The notes: generated by a model not told the origin, from the sequence alone. A DNA stretch of 64,000 bases from Vagococcus acidifermentans (GCF_003987655.1 NZ_NGKC01000006.1:1-64000); one strand, 5' to 3'. Shown: positions 26,954-36,403, numbered from the stretch's first letter. Numbers and translations are program-made.

Positions 26954-28294
26954 ATGACTATCATGGATATGGTGAAGAAGGCGCGGGCAGCAGTTGAGGA
27001 AATTAGCGGCTACAACCAAGAGCAAGTGGATAACATGTTGCATGTCGTCTCCAAGATTATTTATGACAATGCAGAACCTTTGGCAAAAATGGCGCGCGAA
27101 GAAACGAGGATGGGACGAGTCGATCATAAAACAGGTAAGAACATTGGGATGGCTATCAACATTTATGCAGCACTGAAAGACAAAAAATCGGTAGGAGTCA
27201 TTCGGGAAATCAAGGAGGAAGGACTGGTGGAGGTTGCTCATCCAGTGGGCGTGATCGGGTCAGTCGCACCGACTACCAATCCGACAATTACACCGCTGGG
27301 TAATGGTTTAATGGCATTAAAAGGTAAAAATGCGCTGATTGTTTCTCCGCATCCGCGGGCTAAAAAAACTACCTATGAAACAATCGCCTTGATGCGCAAA
27401 GCACTAAAATCTGTCGGCGCTCCTGAAGACTTGATGCAGTGTATTGAAGAACCAAGCGTTGAACGGTCGCAGGAATTAATGAGTGCCAGTGATCTGGTCG
27501 TAGCGACAGGCGGCCCGGGCTTGGTCCGTTCTGCATATTCCAGCGGAAAACCAGCCTACGGTGTCGGACCGGGGAACGTGCAGGGCATTCTTGATACGGA
27601 TTTTGATGTTGAGCAGGCAGCTGAACTGACACTGATCGGGCGCTCGTTTGACAACGGTATCGTGTGTGCCTGCCAGCAGAGTCTGATTTACCCTAATCAA
27701 AAAGAGGCAGAAGTTTTTGAGGCATTAAGACAAAAGCATGCGGCTGTTTTTTCCGATGAAGAGTCTGTTGCAAAAATCAGGCAAACAATTTTCCCGGACG
27801 GTAAAGCCAATCCTGAAATGATTGGGCAAGATCCGCAAGTCATAGCGGAGGCAGCCGGTCTGACGATTTCTGATGATGCGGAAATAATTGCAGTGAAAGC
27901 TGATAAAGCCGGAGCTGACGAGCTGTTGAACAAGGAAAAATTGTTGCCGGTATTGGTCATGATTGGCTACGATACCTTTGAGGAGGCCGTTGCCATTGCG
28001 AAAGCAAACCTGCTGCTTGAAGGCGCCGGACACTCAGTCGGTTTATTTTCAAATAACCGCGAGCATATGTTATATGCCGGCGAAACACTTCCAGTCAGCC
28101 GTTTGGTAGTGAACCAGCCGACGATTGATGCAGGCGGTGCACCGACTAATGGATTGAATGCGACCGTTTCACTCGGATGCGGTACGTGGGGGAATAACAT
28201 CATTTCAGAAAACCTCTACTATAAACATTTGATTAATATTTCCCGGATAGCAACACCAATCGCACCAAAGACGCAAGGATCACCTTGGGAGTAG
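26954..28294 (+). CDS. CoA-acylating aldehyde dehydrogenase
   Basis: Of 446 aa, in the EutE/PduP/SucD branch of aldehyde dehydrogenases, which makes acyl-CoA from aldehyde, CoA and NAD. The catalytic cysteine is C238 in GIVCACQQS, and the conserved GSVAPTTNPT segment and the C-terminal NQPTIDAGGAPTNG are present. No N-terminal encapsulation helix and no microcompartment shell genes are nearby, so it probably acts free in the cytosol. ATG 26954 follows AAAGGAGAG; upstream in-frame codons lie inside the operator. First gene of a tight operon with phosphotransacylase, acid kinase and alcohol dehydrogenase. Confidence 0.88.
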   Translation: MTIMDMVKKARAAVEEISGYNQEQVDNMLHVVSKIIYDNAEPLAKMAREETRMGRVDHKTGKNIGMAINIYAALKDKKSVGVIREIKEEGLVEVAHPVGVIGSVAPTTNPTITPLGNGLMALKGKNALIVSPHPRAKKTTYETIALMRKALKSVGAPEDLMQCIEEPSVERSQELMSASDLVVATGGPGLVRSAYSSGKPAYGVGPGNVQGILDTDFDVEQAAELTLIGRSFDNGIVCACQQSLIYPNQKEAEVFEALRQKHAAVFSDEESVAKIRQTIFPDGKANPEMIGQDPQVIAEAAGLTISDDAEIIAVKADKAGADELLNKEKLLPVLVMIGYDTFEEAVAIAKANLLLEGAGHSVGLFSNNREHMLYAGETLPVSRLVVNQPTIDAGGAPTNGLNATVSLGCGTWGNNIISENLYYKHLINISRIATPIAPKTQGSPWE

Positions 28295-28300
28295 GTCATT

Positions 28301-29194
28301 ATGAGTAAATTTGAAGCTTTACTGGAAAACTTTCAAACTGATAAAAAAATCAGAATCGGGATCGTGAACGCTGCTGATGAAGCGGCAATCAAAGCAGTTT
28401 TCCATCCGAAGATACGTGAGTTCCTCAAGCCGGTTTTGATTGGCGATGAAGCAGCTATCAGGGGAATATTATCCAAGCTGAATGAATCGGCTGAAATCAT
28501 CCCGGCGGCAACTGACGAAGAGTGCGCACAAATAGGTGTCAAGCTGACTAAAGACAAGCAAATCGACTTTTTGATGAAAGGTCATCTTTCCACACGGACT
28601 TTTTTAAGAGCGGTCGTTAATAAAGAGCATGGCATCTCAGGCGGGCGCCTGTTGGGACATATCGTCTTGGATGATGTGCCGGCCTATCACAAGCTGCTGT
28701 TGACGACAGATGGCGGGATGGTGCTCAAGCCAGATAAAGAAGAGAAAAAACAATTGATTGCCTACAGCATTGAAGTGATGAATAAAATCGGTGTGGCCAA
28801 ACCTAAAGTTGCTTTGCTGGCAGCGTCGGAGTCAGTTAATCCTAAAGTACCGTCAAGTGTCGAGGCCGAAGAAATCATGCGTGAGATTCAAGCAGAGGCA
28901 CCGGAGAGCTGTGACATTGACGGGCCGATTTCCCTCGATTTGGCAGTCAGCAAGGAGATTGCCCGCCAGAAAGAGTATGACAGTGCCGTTGCCGGCGATG
29001 CAGATATACTGGTCGGACCGGATATTACAACGATGAACGTCCTTGGCAAAAGCCTGACGGTGCTGGCTGGCGGAGAGATGGCCGGCATCATCATGGGGGC
29101 GGAAGTGCCGATTGTGATGGTGTCGCGGGCGTCAACTGAAAATGAAAAAATGTATGCGATCTTGATGGCGATGTACTGCAGTAAGGAGGATTAG
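28301..29194 (+). CDS. ptb: Phosphate butyryltransferase-like phosphotransacylase
   Basis: Of 297 aa, of the phosphate acetyl/butyryltransferase family. The N-terminal half is specific for the Ptb branch (RIGIVNAADEAAIKAV, then GRLLGHIVLDD), and the C-terminal half has the phosphate-site segments ADILVGPDITTMN and AGGEMAGIIMGAEVPIVMVSRAS. It would convert the acyl-CoA from the aldehyde dehydrogenase into acyl-phosphate. It starts six bases after the previous gene and ends one base before the kinase gene. Confidence 0.9.
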   Translation: MSKFEALLENFQTDKKIRIGIVNAADEAAIKAVFHPKIREFLKPVLIGDEAAIRGILSKLNESAEIIPAATDEECAQIGVKLTKDKQIDFLMKGHLSTRTFLRAVVNKEHGISGGRLLGHIVLDDVPAYHKLLLTTDGGMVLKPDKEEKKQLIAYSIEVMNKIGVAKPKVALLAASESVNPKVPSSVEAEEIMREIQAEAPESCDIDGPISLDLAVSKEIARQKEYDSAVAGDADILVGPDITTMNVLGKSLTVLAGGEMAGIIMGAEVPIVMVSRASTENEKMYAILMAMYCSKED

Positions 29195-29195
29195 C

Positions 29196-30257
29196 ATGAA
29201 GATTTTAGCAATCAATCCGGGCTCGACATCTACCAAAGTCGCTTATTATGTCGATGGCACAATTATAAAAGAGCAAAGCATCGTGCATCCGCTTGAAACA
29301 ATCGAAAAATTTGGTGCCGTTACTGAACAGGTGGACTTCAGATGGGAGATCTTACTGAGGTTTTTAAAGGAAGAAAAAATTTCTGCTGTCGAGCTGGATG
29401 CAGTCGTCGGCCGGGGCGGTATCTTGCCGCCGGTTAAAGCAGGAGCCTACGAGGTCACTGAAAAATTGATGAATTATCTGCTGTATGAAACGACTGTCGA
29501 GCATCCCTCAAATCTCGGTGCCCTGCTGGCGAATGAAGTAAAAAAGCAGGGAAACGAGCGGACAATCGCACTGGTTTATGACCCTGTGTCTGTGGATGAA
29601 TTTGAAGATGTCGCCCGGATTTCGGGACTGAAAGGAATCGAGCGGAAAAGTCTCGGACATGCGTTGAACATGCGGGCTGTCGCGATGAAAGCAGCTCAGG
29701 ATGCGCAGCTGGATTATCAGCAGGCAACGTTGATTGTCGCTCATCTGGGCGGCGGCAACTCCATCAGTATCCACCACCAGGGACGAATGATTGATTCGTT
29801 TTCGGATGATGAAGGTCCCTTTGCGACAGAACGTACAGGCGGACTGCCGGTGAAGGAAGTCATTGCACTGTGTTATGAAAAGTCAAAGGAAGAAATGCTC
29901 AGGCTGTACAAGCGCGAGGGCGGATTAAAATCATATACAGGAACAAATGATGCGCGTGAAATTGAGACGCGGATTAAACAAGGTGATGAAGAAGCGAAGC
30001 TGGTCTACGATGCCTATATTTATCAGATTGCTAGAGCAATCGGGGGCTTGGCGACGATTACAGACGGTAAGGTGGACAGGATAATTTTAACAGGAGGCGT
30101 CGCTTATTCCGATTATGTGGTAGCGGCGTTGACGCAAAAGACAGCATTTATTGCTCCGGTTATTGCAGAGCCCGGTGAGCATGAGATGATAGCGCTGTCA
30201 AAGGGAGCTGAACGGGTTGTACTAGGCCAGGAAGAGCTGCATCGTTTCAAAGGATAA
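29196..30257 (+). CDS. buk: Butyrate kinase-like acid kinase
   Basis: Of 353 aa, acetokinase family. The phosphate loop is INPGSTSTKVAYY; the branch-specific segments are AVVGRGG, HLGGGNSISIHHQGRMIDS, and RIILTGGVAYS. It would recover ATP from the acyl-phosphate made by the Ptb-like enzyme and release a short- or branched-chain acid. Arrangement ptb-buk is classical, but here no branched-chain ketoacid dehydrogenase accompanies it; an aldehyde dehydrogenase supplies the acyl-CoA instead. Confidence 0.92.
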   Translation: MKILAINPGSTSTKVAYYVDGTIIKEQSIVHPLETIEKFGAVTEQVDFRWEILLRFLKEEKISAVELDAVVGRGGILPPVKAGAYEVTEKLMNYLLYETTVEHPSNLGALLANEVKKQGNERTIALVYDPVSVDEFEDVARISGLKGIERKSLGHALNMRAVAMKAAQDAQLDYQQATLIVAHLGGGNSISIHHQGRMIDSFSDDEGPFATERTGGLPVKEVIALCYEKSKEEMLRLYKREGGLKSYTGTNDAREIETRIKQGDEEAKLVYDAYIYQIARAIGGLATITDGKVDRIILTGGVAYSDYVVAALTQKTAFIAPVIAEPGEHEMIALSKGAERVVLGQEELHRFKG

Positions 30258-30291
30258 AAGCCGCTCTTCAGAAAGAAAGGGATATGTTATT

Positions 30292-31422
30292 ATGAAAATA
30301 AAAGCAGCAGTAGTTAAGGCGCCGGGCGATGATTATCGGATTGAGACAGTTGAGTTGCAGGAGCTGCAAGACACAGATATTCTGGTTAAAATCGTTGCCT
30401 CCGGTATTTGCAGGTCGGACTATTCAGAACGGAATGGCGCAGTTGTTCCGTTTCCTAATATTTTAGGACATGAAGGGTCTGGGATCGTTGAAAAAATCGG
30501 ACGCAGTGTGACGACGGTTCAGCCCGGCGACCATGTCATCTTGTCATATGGATACTGCGACAAGTGCAAGAAATGTAATGAGGGGCATCCGTCATCCTGC
30601 TATCATTGGATGGATATTAATAATTCAGGGGTCAATCCAAGAGGAGAACATGTTTTTAAAGATGAAGACGGCAAGGAAATTAATAACTTCTTCAATCAGT
30701 CTGCCTTTGCGACATATAGTATTACCAATGAAGCCAATATTGTGAAAGTAGATAAGGATATTGATTTGCGGATTCTCGGTCCCTTGGGCTGCGGCTTGGG
30801 AACAGGCAGCGGCGTGGTCATGGAAGTGCTAAATCCTAAACCGGGTTCATCAATGGCTATTTTCGGAACAGGGGCTGTCGGGTTTGCTGCGCTTATGGCG
30901 GCCAAAATCGTCGGCTGTTCGACAATCATTGCCCTGGATATCAATGCGGAACGATTGAATAAGGCGAAAGAACTTGGTGCGACCCACGTCATCAACAGTC
31001 AGGAACACAGTGAGACACTGGTTGACGAGATTAAAGAGCTGACGGGCGGCGTCGGAGTGGATTATGCGATTGATACCTCAGGTGTTATCCCGGTCATGCA
31101 GCAGGCGTTGGCTGTCGTTAGTAATGGCGGTACATTTGTGCCGCTGGCGGTGACGAAAAAGGAATTTGAAGTCAACACGTTCTTTAATCTGGTATTCGGC
31201 AACAAAAAAATGGTCGGCTGTCTAATCGGTGATACGATTCCAAAATATCACTTGCCGCGGCTGATTGATTTTTATAAGAAAGGCCAATTTCCTTTTGATC
31301 AGTTTATCAAATTTTATGATTTTGAAGACATCGTTCAAGCGGAGGCAGATTCTGTTTCTGGGAAAACATTGAAATCAGTTCTTATTATGGATAAGACATA
31401 TCAGCCTCCGCAACAGGGGTGA
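30292..31422 (+). CDS. Zinc-dependent alcohol dehydrogenase (aryl-alcohol type)
   Basis: Medium-chain dehydrogenase of 376 aa. Catalytic zinc ligands include C40 (GICRSD) and H60-E61 (GHEG); the structural zinc set is C89, C92, C95 and C103. The NAD-binding motif is GTGAVGFAAL. The general look (HxxD replaced by RSDY, and the LGxxGCGLGTGSGVV segment) is closest to benzyl-alcohol dehydrogenase-type proteins, which also take other primary alcohols. In this operon it would oxidise an alcohol to the aldehyde, or reduce surplus aldehyde. Ribosome site GAAAGAAAGGG. Confidence 0.88.
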   Translation: MKIKAAVVKAPGDDYRIETVELQELQDTDILVKIVASGICRSDYSERNGAVVPFPNILGHEGSGIVEKIGRSVTTVQPGDHVILSYGYCDKCKKCNEGHPSSCYHWMDINNSGVNPRGEHVFKDEDGKEINNFFNQSAFATYSITNEANIVKVDKDIDLRILGPLGCGLGTGSGVVMEVLNPKPGSSMAIFGTGAVGFAALMAAKIVGCSTIIALDINAERLNKAKELGATHVINSQEHSETLVDEIKELTGGVGVDYAIDTSGVIPVMQQALAVVSNGGTFVPLAVTKKEFEVNTFFNLVFGNKKMVGCLIGDTIPKYHLPRLIDFYKKGQFPFDQFIKFYDFEDIVQAEADSVSGKTLKSVLIMDKTYQPPQQG

Positions 31423-31427
31423 TGGGC

Positions 31428-32075
31428 ATGATTAAAAAAGGCGATGTCGTATGGGGAGGCACACTGCTGTTGATCGTTCTGCTGTTTCTGATTCCTGATT
31501 CGCGCAGCGTGATTATCGCATTGACAGAGTCCAGTCCTTATATTTCCGGTTTTGTCAAATTTGCGATTCTTGCAACGATGGGTGATTTGATGGGCAACCG
31601 GATTGTGACGGGCACATATGTTGTAACTGCTGATGTGTTTTGGCGGATGATTGTCTGGGGCGTGATTGGCTGTATGGTGACGCTGGTGTTTCCTGTTTAT
31701 ATGGGAGGTGCCAGTGTTGCACAGGACGGCGGCTTGCTGCCATTTGCCGGGGTTAAACCGATGCAGGCATTTTTTGGCAGTGCCATCATGAACTTGACGT
31801 TTGCTCCCGCGATGAATACCTTTCACCGTGTCTTGGACGGGGTGATTTCTGCCCGTGCTGAAAATAGGGGGCAAGCGATCACTCTAAGAAAAATATTGGC
31901 AGGCATTGATTGGCAGCATTTTGTGGTGTTTAATTGGTTGAAAGTCGGGATATTTTTCTGGATACCGGTTCATACGATTGTCTTTCTGCTGCCGGGAAAT
32001 ATTCAAGTCATGGTCGCTGCCTTTTCGTCAATTGCACTGGGCATTATTCTGTCCTTTGCGGCTAGAAAGCAATAG
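31428..32075 (+). CDS. Multi-pass membrane protein, possibly Mpv17-like
   Basis: About 215 aa with five or six hydrophobic segments. Conserved-looking patches are KFAILATMGDLMGNRI, RMIVWGVIGC, SAIMNLTFAPAMNTFHR and FFWIPVHTIVFLLP. From memory these recall bacterial proteins labelled Mpv17/PMP22-like; this is weak. ATG 31428 is eight bases after AGGGGT; ATG 31422 overlaps the stop of the dehydrogenase gene. As last gene of the alcohol operon it may help substrate entry or acid exit (inference). Confidence 0.7.
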   Translation: MIKKGDVVWGGTLLLIVLLFLIPDSRSVIIALTESSPYISGFVKFAILATMGDLMGNRIVTGTYVVTADVFWRMIVWGVIGCMVTLVFPVYMGGASVAQDGGLLPFAGVKPMQAFFGSAIMNLTFAPAMNTFHRVLDGVISARAENRGQAITLRKILAGIDWQHFVVFNWLKVGIFFWIPVHTIVFLLPGNIQVMVAAFSSIALGIILSFAARKQ

Positions 32076-32091
32076 ACAGACGCAGTAACTG

Positions 32092-32130
32092 AAAAAATCG
32101 TCAGCATATTGACAGAGCTGGCGATTTTTT
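32092..32130 (+). terminator. Terminator of the alcohol/aldehyde operon
   Basis: Stem AAAAAATCGTCAGC (32092-32105) with GCTGGCGATTTTTT (32117-32130), ending in T. Confidence 0.88.
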
Positions 32131-32252
32131 GATTGTAAACAACAGGTAAACCGTCCGTCAACGTTTCAAAAAATAACGTTACTAAGACTAAATAAACAGC
32201 TGGTTCGCGTCAGACTGCGGTGATTTCCGAAAATAATGCAGAATAACAGAAC

Positions 32253-32307
32253 TTTACATAAACTTTACAAAGATAAAAGATCAGAATTTACATTCGCTTG
32301 TTATACT
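32253..32307 (+). promoter_or_regulatory. Pho-box promoter of pstS
   Basis: Three TTTACA hexamers (32253-32258, 32264-32269, 32287-32292), the first two exactly 11 bases apart, precede a -10 TATACT (32302-32307) that lacks a -35. TT(A/C/T)ACA repeats at 11-base spacing are the known PhoP box of Firmicutes. PhoP is encoded two genes downstream, so phosphate starvation control is likely. Confidence 0.75.
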
Positions 32308-32339
32308 CCGTTTGTACTAATCAAAAAAGGAGATAGAAC

Positions 32340-33233
32340 ATGAAAAAACTATTATTTTCAGCAAGTTTGATTTTTTCTGTGATACTAGCAGTCGGATGCG
32401 GCTCATCTGACAATAAAGGAGGCAGCAGTGCTTCAACAGAAAAAGGCAAGAGCAGCGAAAAAGTATCCATTACTGCGGTGGGGTCAACTGCTATTCAGCC
32501 GCTGGTGGAAAAAGCAAGTGAAATATACATGACGGACAATCCGAACTATTCGATTACTGTTCAGGGCGGCGGCAGCGGCACAGGTTTGAGCCAGGTCAGT
32601 TCAGGGGCTGTCGATATCGGGAACTCTGATTTGTTTGCGGAAGAGAAGGACGGCATTGACGCCGGTAAACTGGAAGACCACAAAATCGCGGTGGTCGGCA
32701 TTGCGCCGATTGTCAACAAAGATGCAGGAGTGACTGGTTTGACGATGCAGCAGCTGCGTGATGTCTTTACCGGCAAAGTGACTAACTGGAAAGAAGTCGG
32801 CGGGAAAGATATGGACGTCGCTCTTGTCAACCGGGCGGAAGGCAGCGGCACGCGCGCGACGTTTGAAAAATGGGTACTTGACGGTGCTTCAGCAGCCAAG
32901 GGACAAGAGCAGGATTCTTCCGGCACAGTTCACAAAATCGTAGCTGAAACACCGGGTGCGGTCAGCTATCTGGCGTTTTCGTACATTGATGATGCAGTCC
33001 AGGCGATTGCCATCGATGGCGTAGAACCTAAGGCGGAAAACGTTCTGGATAATTCATGGACAATCTGGGCATACGAGCATATGTACACACAAAAGGATAC
33101 CGACAAAAACATCTTGGTATTTTTGGACTTCATGAAGAGTGCCGATGTTCAGGAACACGTTATCAAAGAATTGGGCTACATTCCGATTTCTGATATGAAA
33201 GTGGAAAGAGATGTTGACGGCAAGGTAAAATAA
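32340..33233 (+). CDS. pstS: Phosphate-binding lipoprotein PstS
   Basis: Of 297 aa. Lipoprotein signal with lipobox LAVGC, S/G/K-rich tether, then a phosphate-binding fold: AVGSTAIQPL, GGGSGTGLSQVSSGAVDIGNSD and NRAEGSGTRATFEKWVL hold the phosphate ligands. It would capture phosphate for a Pst ABC transporter, but no pstC, pstA, pstB or phoU is adjacent. Preceded by Pho boxes and AAAAGGAG, followed by phoPR. Confidence 0.95.
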   Translation: MKKLLFSASLIFSVILAVGCGSSDNKGGSSASTEKGKSSEKVSITAVGSTAIQPLVEKASEIYMTDNPNYSITVQGGGSGTGLSQVSSGAVDIGNSDLFAEEKDGIDAGKLEDHKIAVVGIAPIVNKDAGVTGLTMQQLRDVFTGKVTNWKEVGGKDMDVALVNRAEGSGTRATFEKWVLDGASAAKGQEQDSSGTVHKIVAETPGAVSYLAFSYIDDAVQAIAIDGVEPKAENVLDNSWTIWAYEHMYTQKDTDKNILVFLDFMKSADVQEHVIKELGYIPISDMKVERDVDGKVK

Positions 33234-33288
33234 TCCCAAACTTATCAAGGTGTGATATAATTTAGGAAAATGAAAGGAAGGCGCTCGG

Positions 33289-34026
33289 ATGAAACGGATT
33301 TTAGTGGTTGATGATGAGCCCTCCATCACGACCTTGCTTAAGTACAATTTGGAAAAAGAAGATTTTTCAGTGGATGTGGCTTATGATGGTGTGGAGGCGG
33401 TTGAGCTGGCGACGAGTCAGCCGTATGATTTCATCATACTGGACTTGATGCTGCCCAAACTCAGCGGCTTTGATGTGACTAAAAAACTGCGTGCTGAAAA
33501 AATCGCAACGCCGATTCTGATGTTGACGGCCAAGGATGATGTCGTGGATAAAATTATCGGTCTGGAAATCGGGGCGGATGACTACCTGACGAAACCGTTC
33601 AGTCCTCGTGAACTGGTGGCGCGCATCCGTGCTGTCGAAAGACGGATGACACCCTACGTTGATGACTCCTCAAAAAAAGCTCAGTTACATGATAAGTTGA
33701 CTGAACGCATCAAAGTAGGGGACCTGACAGCTTATCCTGACAGCTACCGTATCCTGAAACATGGTCAGGAGCTGGCACTGACGAAAAAAGAATTTGAGTT
33801 GCTGATTTATTTCATGCGCCGGATGAACCGCATCATCGACCGGGATGAACTGATGCTGGCGCTGTGGCAGGATGATAATTACTACCAGTCGCGCACAGTG
33901 GATATCCATATCAGCCATCTGCGGGAAAAAATTGAAGACAACCCCAAAAATCCCAAGTACTTGCTGACCGTACGCGGATTTGGGTACAAATTTCAGGAGC
34001 CAGTCAATAATGAAAAAGAAGCTTAA
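33289..34026 (+). CDS. phoP: Response regulator PhoP
   Basis: OmpR-family regulator of 245 aa. The receiver has acidic D8-D9, phosphorylation site D52 and K102. The C-terminal winged helix has LTKKEFELLIYFMRR and YQSRTVDIHISHLREK. An extended -10 (TGATATAAT, 33253-33261) upstream suggests some expression independent of pstS. The next gene overlaps it by 17 bases. PhoP identity rests on context (pstS, Pho boxes) as well as sequence. Confidence 0.9.
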   Translation: MKRILVVDDEPSITTLLKYNLEKEDFSVDVAYDGVEAVELATSQPYDFIILDLMLPKLSGFDVTKKLRAEKIATPILMLTAKDDVVDKIIGLEIGADDYLTKPFSPRELVARIRAVERRMTPYVDDSSKKAQLHDKLTERIKVGDLTAYPDSYRILKHGQELALTKKEFELLIYFMRRMNRIIDRDELMLALWQDDNYYQSRTVDIHISHLREKIEDNPKNPKYLLTVRGFGYKFQEPVNNEKEA

Positions 34027-35749
34027 TATTCAATTGAAATATATTTTACCGGTGATTGGTGTAGTTGCTCTCTTTTTAGCGGGAGCACTCTACACGAATC
34101 ACTTTTTTCGAACAGAAGTGATCGACCAGCAGAAAAACGCACTCTCCGGCGAGATTGATCTGCTGCTGCCTTTTCTGAGCCGAAACGGCCAGCTGACGCT
34201 TGACCAAGAACGGCTGGACGACAGCATGAAAGACATGGAAAGATTGACGGTGTTGGATGCTGAGGCGTCGATTGTTTATGATTCTTCCCATGCCAAGGAT
34301 GCGACAGGCCGACGCGAAAGCCGGCCGGAAATCCAGCAGATTCTGATACAAGGCAAAGACGTCGGTTTTTCATTGCGCGACAGTGAGACGATTGGCGAAG
34401 AATTGTTGTATGTTGCCAAACCGATTGTGTTTGACGGTCAGCTGATAGGTATTGTCCGTTATTCAGAAAAGTTCCTCGGTTTTTCCCAAAGAATCGACCA
34501 CTTCCGGCGGAACATTTTTCTGTTGTTCTTTGTTCTCTCAGTTGCGATATTGATTATGTTTTATCATATTTTGAAACGCAACACACAGCCCATCACATAT
34601 ATTTTGCCGATTTTGAAAAATGCGGCGAAGAACCCGCAGGTGAAGCAGCAGGTCGTCAATGCCCCGTCTGAATGGCAGGCATTTTACCAAGCAGCCTACG
34701 AGCTGATGGATGAAACGAACAGCCTATACTACAAGCAGCTGAAAAACGAAACGAAGCTGCAGTTTCTGTTTGAGAATCTGGAGATTGGGCTGTTTATTTT
34801 GGATAAAGACGGCTATATGGTCTTGGCCAATGTGGTGACAGAAAAACTTTTCGACCGAACTTTCAGCCATGCCCACTATCAGGACTGGTTTCGCCAGCGC
34901 GACATGAATGATTTAATCAATCAGCTGATTTTAGGAGAACGCGACATTCAGGGGGAAATCCACTTGAAAGGTTACGGCGAGAAACATTTGAAAGTCGTAC
35001 TGCGGGTACTGAAATCTGAAACGGTCGAATTTGTCGGCATCATTTACGATATTTCCGGCATCCGCAAGATGGAGCGGCTGCATCAGGATTTTATCAGCAA
35101 TATTTCCCATGAACTGAAAACACCGACGACGTCCATCGTCGGTTTTACAGAAACACTGCTAAATGGCGCCATGTACGATGCGGAGGCGACCAAAGAATTT
35201 TTGACGATTATCGACAATGAGGCTAACCGCCTGTATCATTTGATTCAAAATATACTGATGCTGCTGCGGACGGAAAAAGATGTCCGCATGACAGATACGC
35301 TGCTGGTGACACCAGAAAGCATCGTGCAGGAAGAAGTCAAACGCTATGACCGTCAAATCAAAGAAAAACAGCTGGCGGTATCAGTGGCGATTCAGTTGGC
35401 GTCAGACATTGCGGTCCCGTCCTATGCGTTTCAGATTATTGCTAAAAATATTATAGAAAATGCGGTAGTGTATACGGAGGATAAGGGAAAAATCGACATC
35501 AGTCTGACAGAAGATGACAATTACCTGATTTTCAACGTGACAGATACAGGTGTCGGCATCAGCAAGGAGGATCAAAAGCGGATTTTCGAACGGTTTTACC
35601 GTGTCAGCCGCTCCCGTCAGCGGAATAAAGGCGGGTCCGGTCTCGGACTTTCCATCGTCGAACACTACACAGAGCTGCTGAATGGACGGGTTGATTTGAA
35701 AAGTACGCTGGGCAAAGGCACTGACGTGACGATTACTCTGCCGAAATAA
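34010..35749 (+). CDS. phoR: Sensor histidine kinase PhoR
   Basis: Of 579 aa. TM1 at about 8-28, an external sensor of about 135 residues, TM2 at about 165-187, a PAS-like domain (about 238-345), HisKA with phospho-acceptor H367 in ISNISHELKTP, and an HATPase domain (N box IIAKNIIENAVVYT, G boxes DTGVGISKEDQ and GSGLGLSIVEHY). Start within the end of phoP, with CAGGAGCC upstream, shows translational coupling. Pairs with PhoP. Confidence 0.92.
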   Translation: MKKKLNIQLKYILPVIGVVALFLAGALYTNHFFRTEVIDQQKNALSGEIDLLLPFLSRNGQLTLDQERLDDSMKDMERLTVLDAEASIVYDSSHAKDATGRRESRPEIQQILIQGKDVGFSLRDSETIGEELLYVAKPIVFDGQLIGIVRYSEKFLGFSQRIDHFRRNIFLLFFVLSVAILIMFYHILKRNTQPITYILPILKNAAKNPQVKQQVVNAPSEWQAFYQAAYELMDETNSLYYKQLKNETKLQFLFENLEIGLFILDKDGYMVLANVVTEKLFDRTFSHAHYQDWFRQRDMNDLINQLILGERDIQGEIHLKGYGEKHLKVVLRVLKSETVEFVGIIYDISGIRKMERLHQDFISNISHELKTPTTSIVGFTETLLNGAMYDAEATKEFLTIIDNEANRLYHLIQNILMLLRTEKDVRMTDTLLVTPESIVQEEVKRYDRQIKEKQLAVSVAIQLASDIAVPSYAFQIIAKNIIENAVVYTEDKGKIDISLTEDDNYLIFNVTDTGVGISKEDQKRIFERFYRVSRSRQRNKGGSGLGLSIVEHYTELLNGRVDLKSTLGKGTDVTITLPK

Positions 35750-35785
35750 GAAGTGGGATAACAGTTCCCATTTCTTATTTTTTTT
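35746..35785 (+). terminator. Terminator of pstS-phoPR
   Basis: TAAGAAGTGGGA pairs with TCCCATTTCTTA (one wobble) around a short loop, then eight T. Confidence 0.82.
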
Positions 35786-35821
35786 GTTAGTATGTAAAGT
35801 GACAGTTGGAAGGAGAGACTT

Positions 35822-36403
35822 ATGAACGTACACAATGCAGAACTGGTGATAAGCGCCGTATCGCCGGCACAGTATCCAGATACGCCGTTGCCGGAGATTG
35901 CGCTGGCAGGCCGCTCGAATGTCGGCAAGTCATCGTTTATCAATACGTTGATCAACCGGAAAGGGCTGGCACGCACGTCAGGCAAGCCGGGGAAAACACA
36001 GACGCTGAATTTTTATCTGATTGAAAATGCACTGCACTTTGTCGACGTGCCGGGCTACGGCTATGCCAAAGTATCTAAAACAGAGCGGGCCAAGTGGGGC
36101 AAGATGATTGAAACCTATTTGACCGGGCGCAAGCAGCTGAAGGCTGTCGTGTCGCTGGTGGACATGCGCCATGAGCCGACCGCTGATGATGTACAGATGT
36201 ATGAATTTTTGAAATACTATCAGCTGCCGGTCATTGTCGTGGCGACTAAATCTGACAAGATACCGCGGGGGAAATGGCAAAAGCATGCGGCTGTTATCAA
36301 AAAGAAGCTCAACATGGACCCGCAGGACACCTTTGTGATTTTTTCTTCGGAAACGAAGGAAGGCAAGGAAGCAGCCTGGCAGGCAATTGAATCCTATTTG
36401 TAA
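35822..36403 (+). CDS. ysxC: Ribosome biogenesis GTPase YsxC/EngB
   Basis: Of 193 aa. G1 [10 protein letters not shown], switch TQTLNFY, G3 [11 protein letters not shown]4 TKSDK and G5-like SSE. Needed for late 50S assembly (known). AAGGAGAGACTT precedes the ATG. In many Bacilli it lies next to clpX; here about 9.8 kb of other genes intervene. Confidence 0.97.
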   Translation: MNVHNAELVISAVSPAQYPDTPLPEIALAGRSNVGKSSFINTLINRKGLARTSGKPGKTQTLNFYLIENALHFVDVPGYGYAKVSKTERAKWGKMIETYLTGRKQLKAVVSLVDMRHEPTADDVQMYEFLKYYQLPVIVVATKSDKIPRGKWQKHAAVIKKKLNMDPQDTFVIFSSETKEGKEAAWQAIESYL

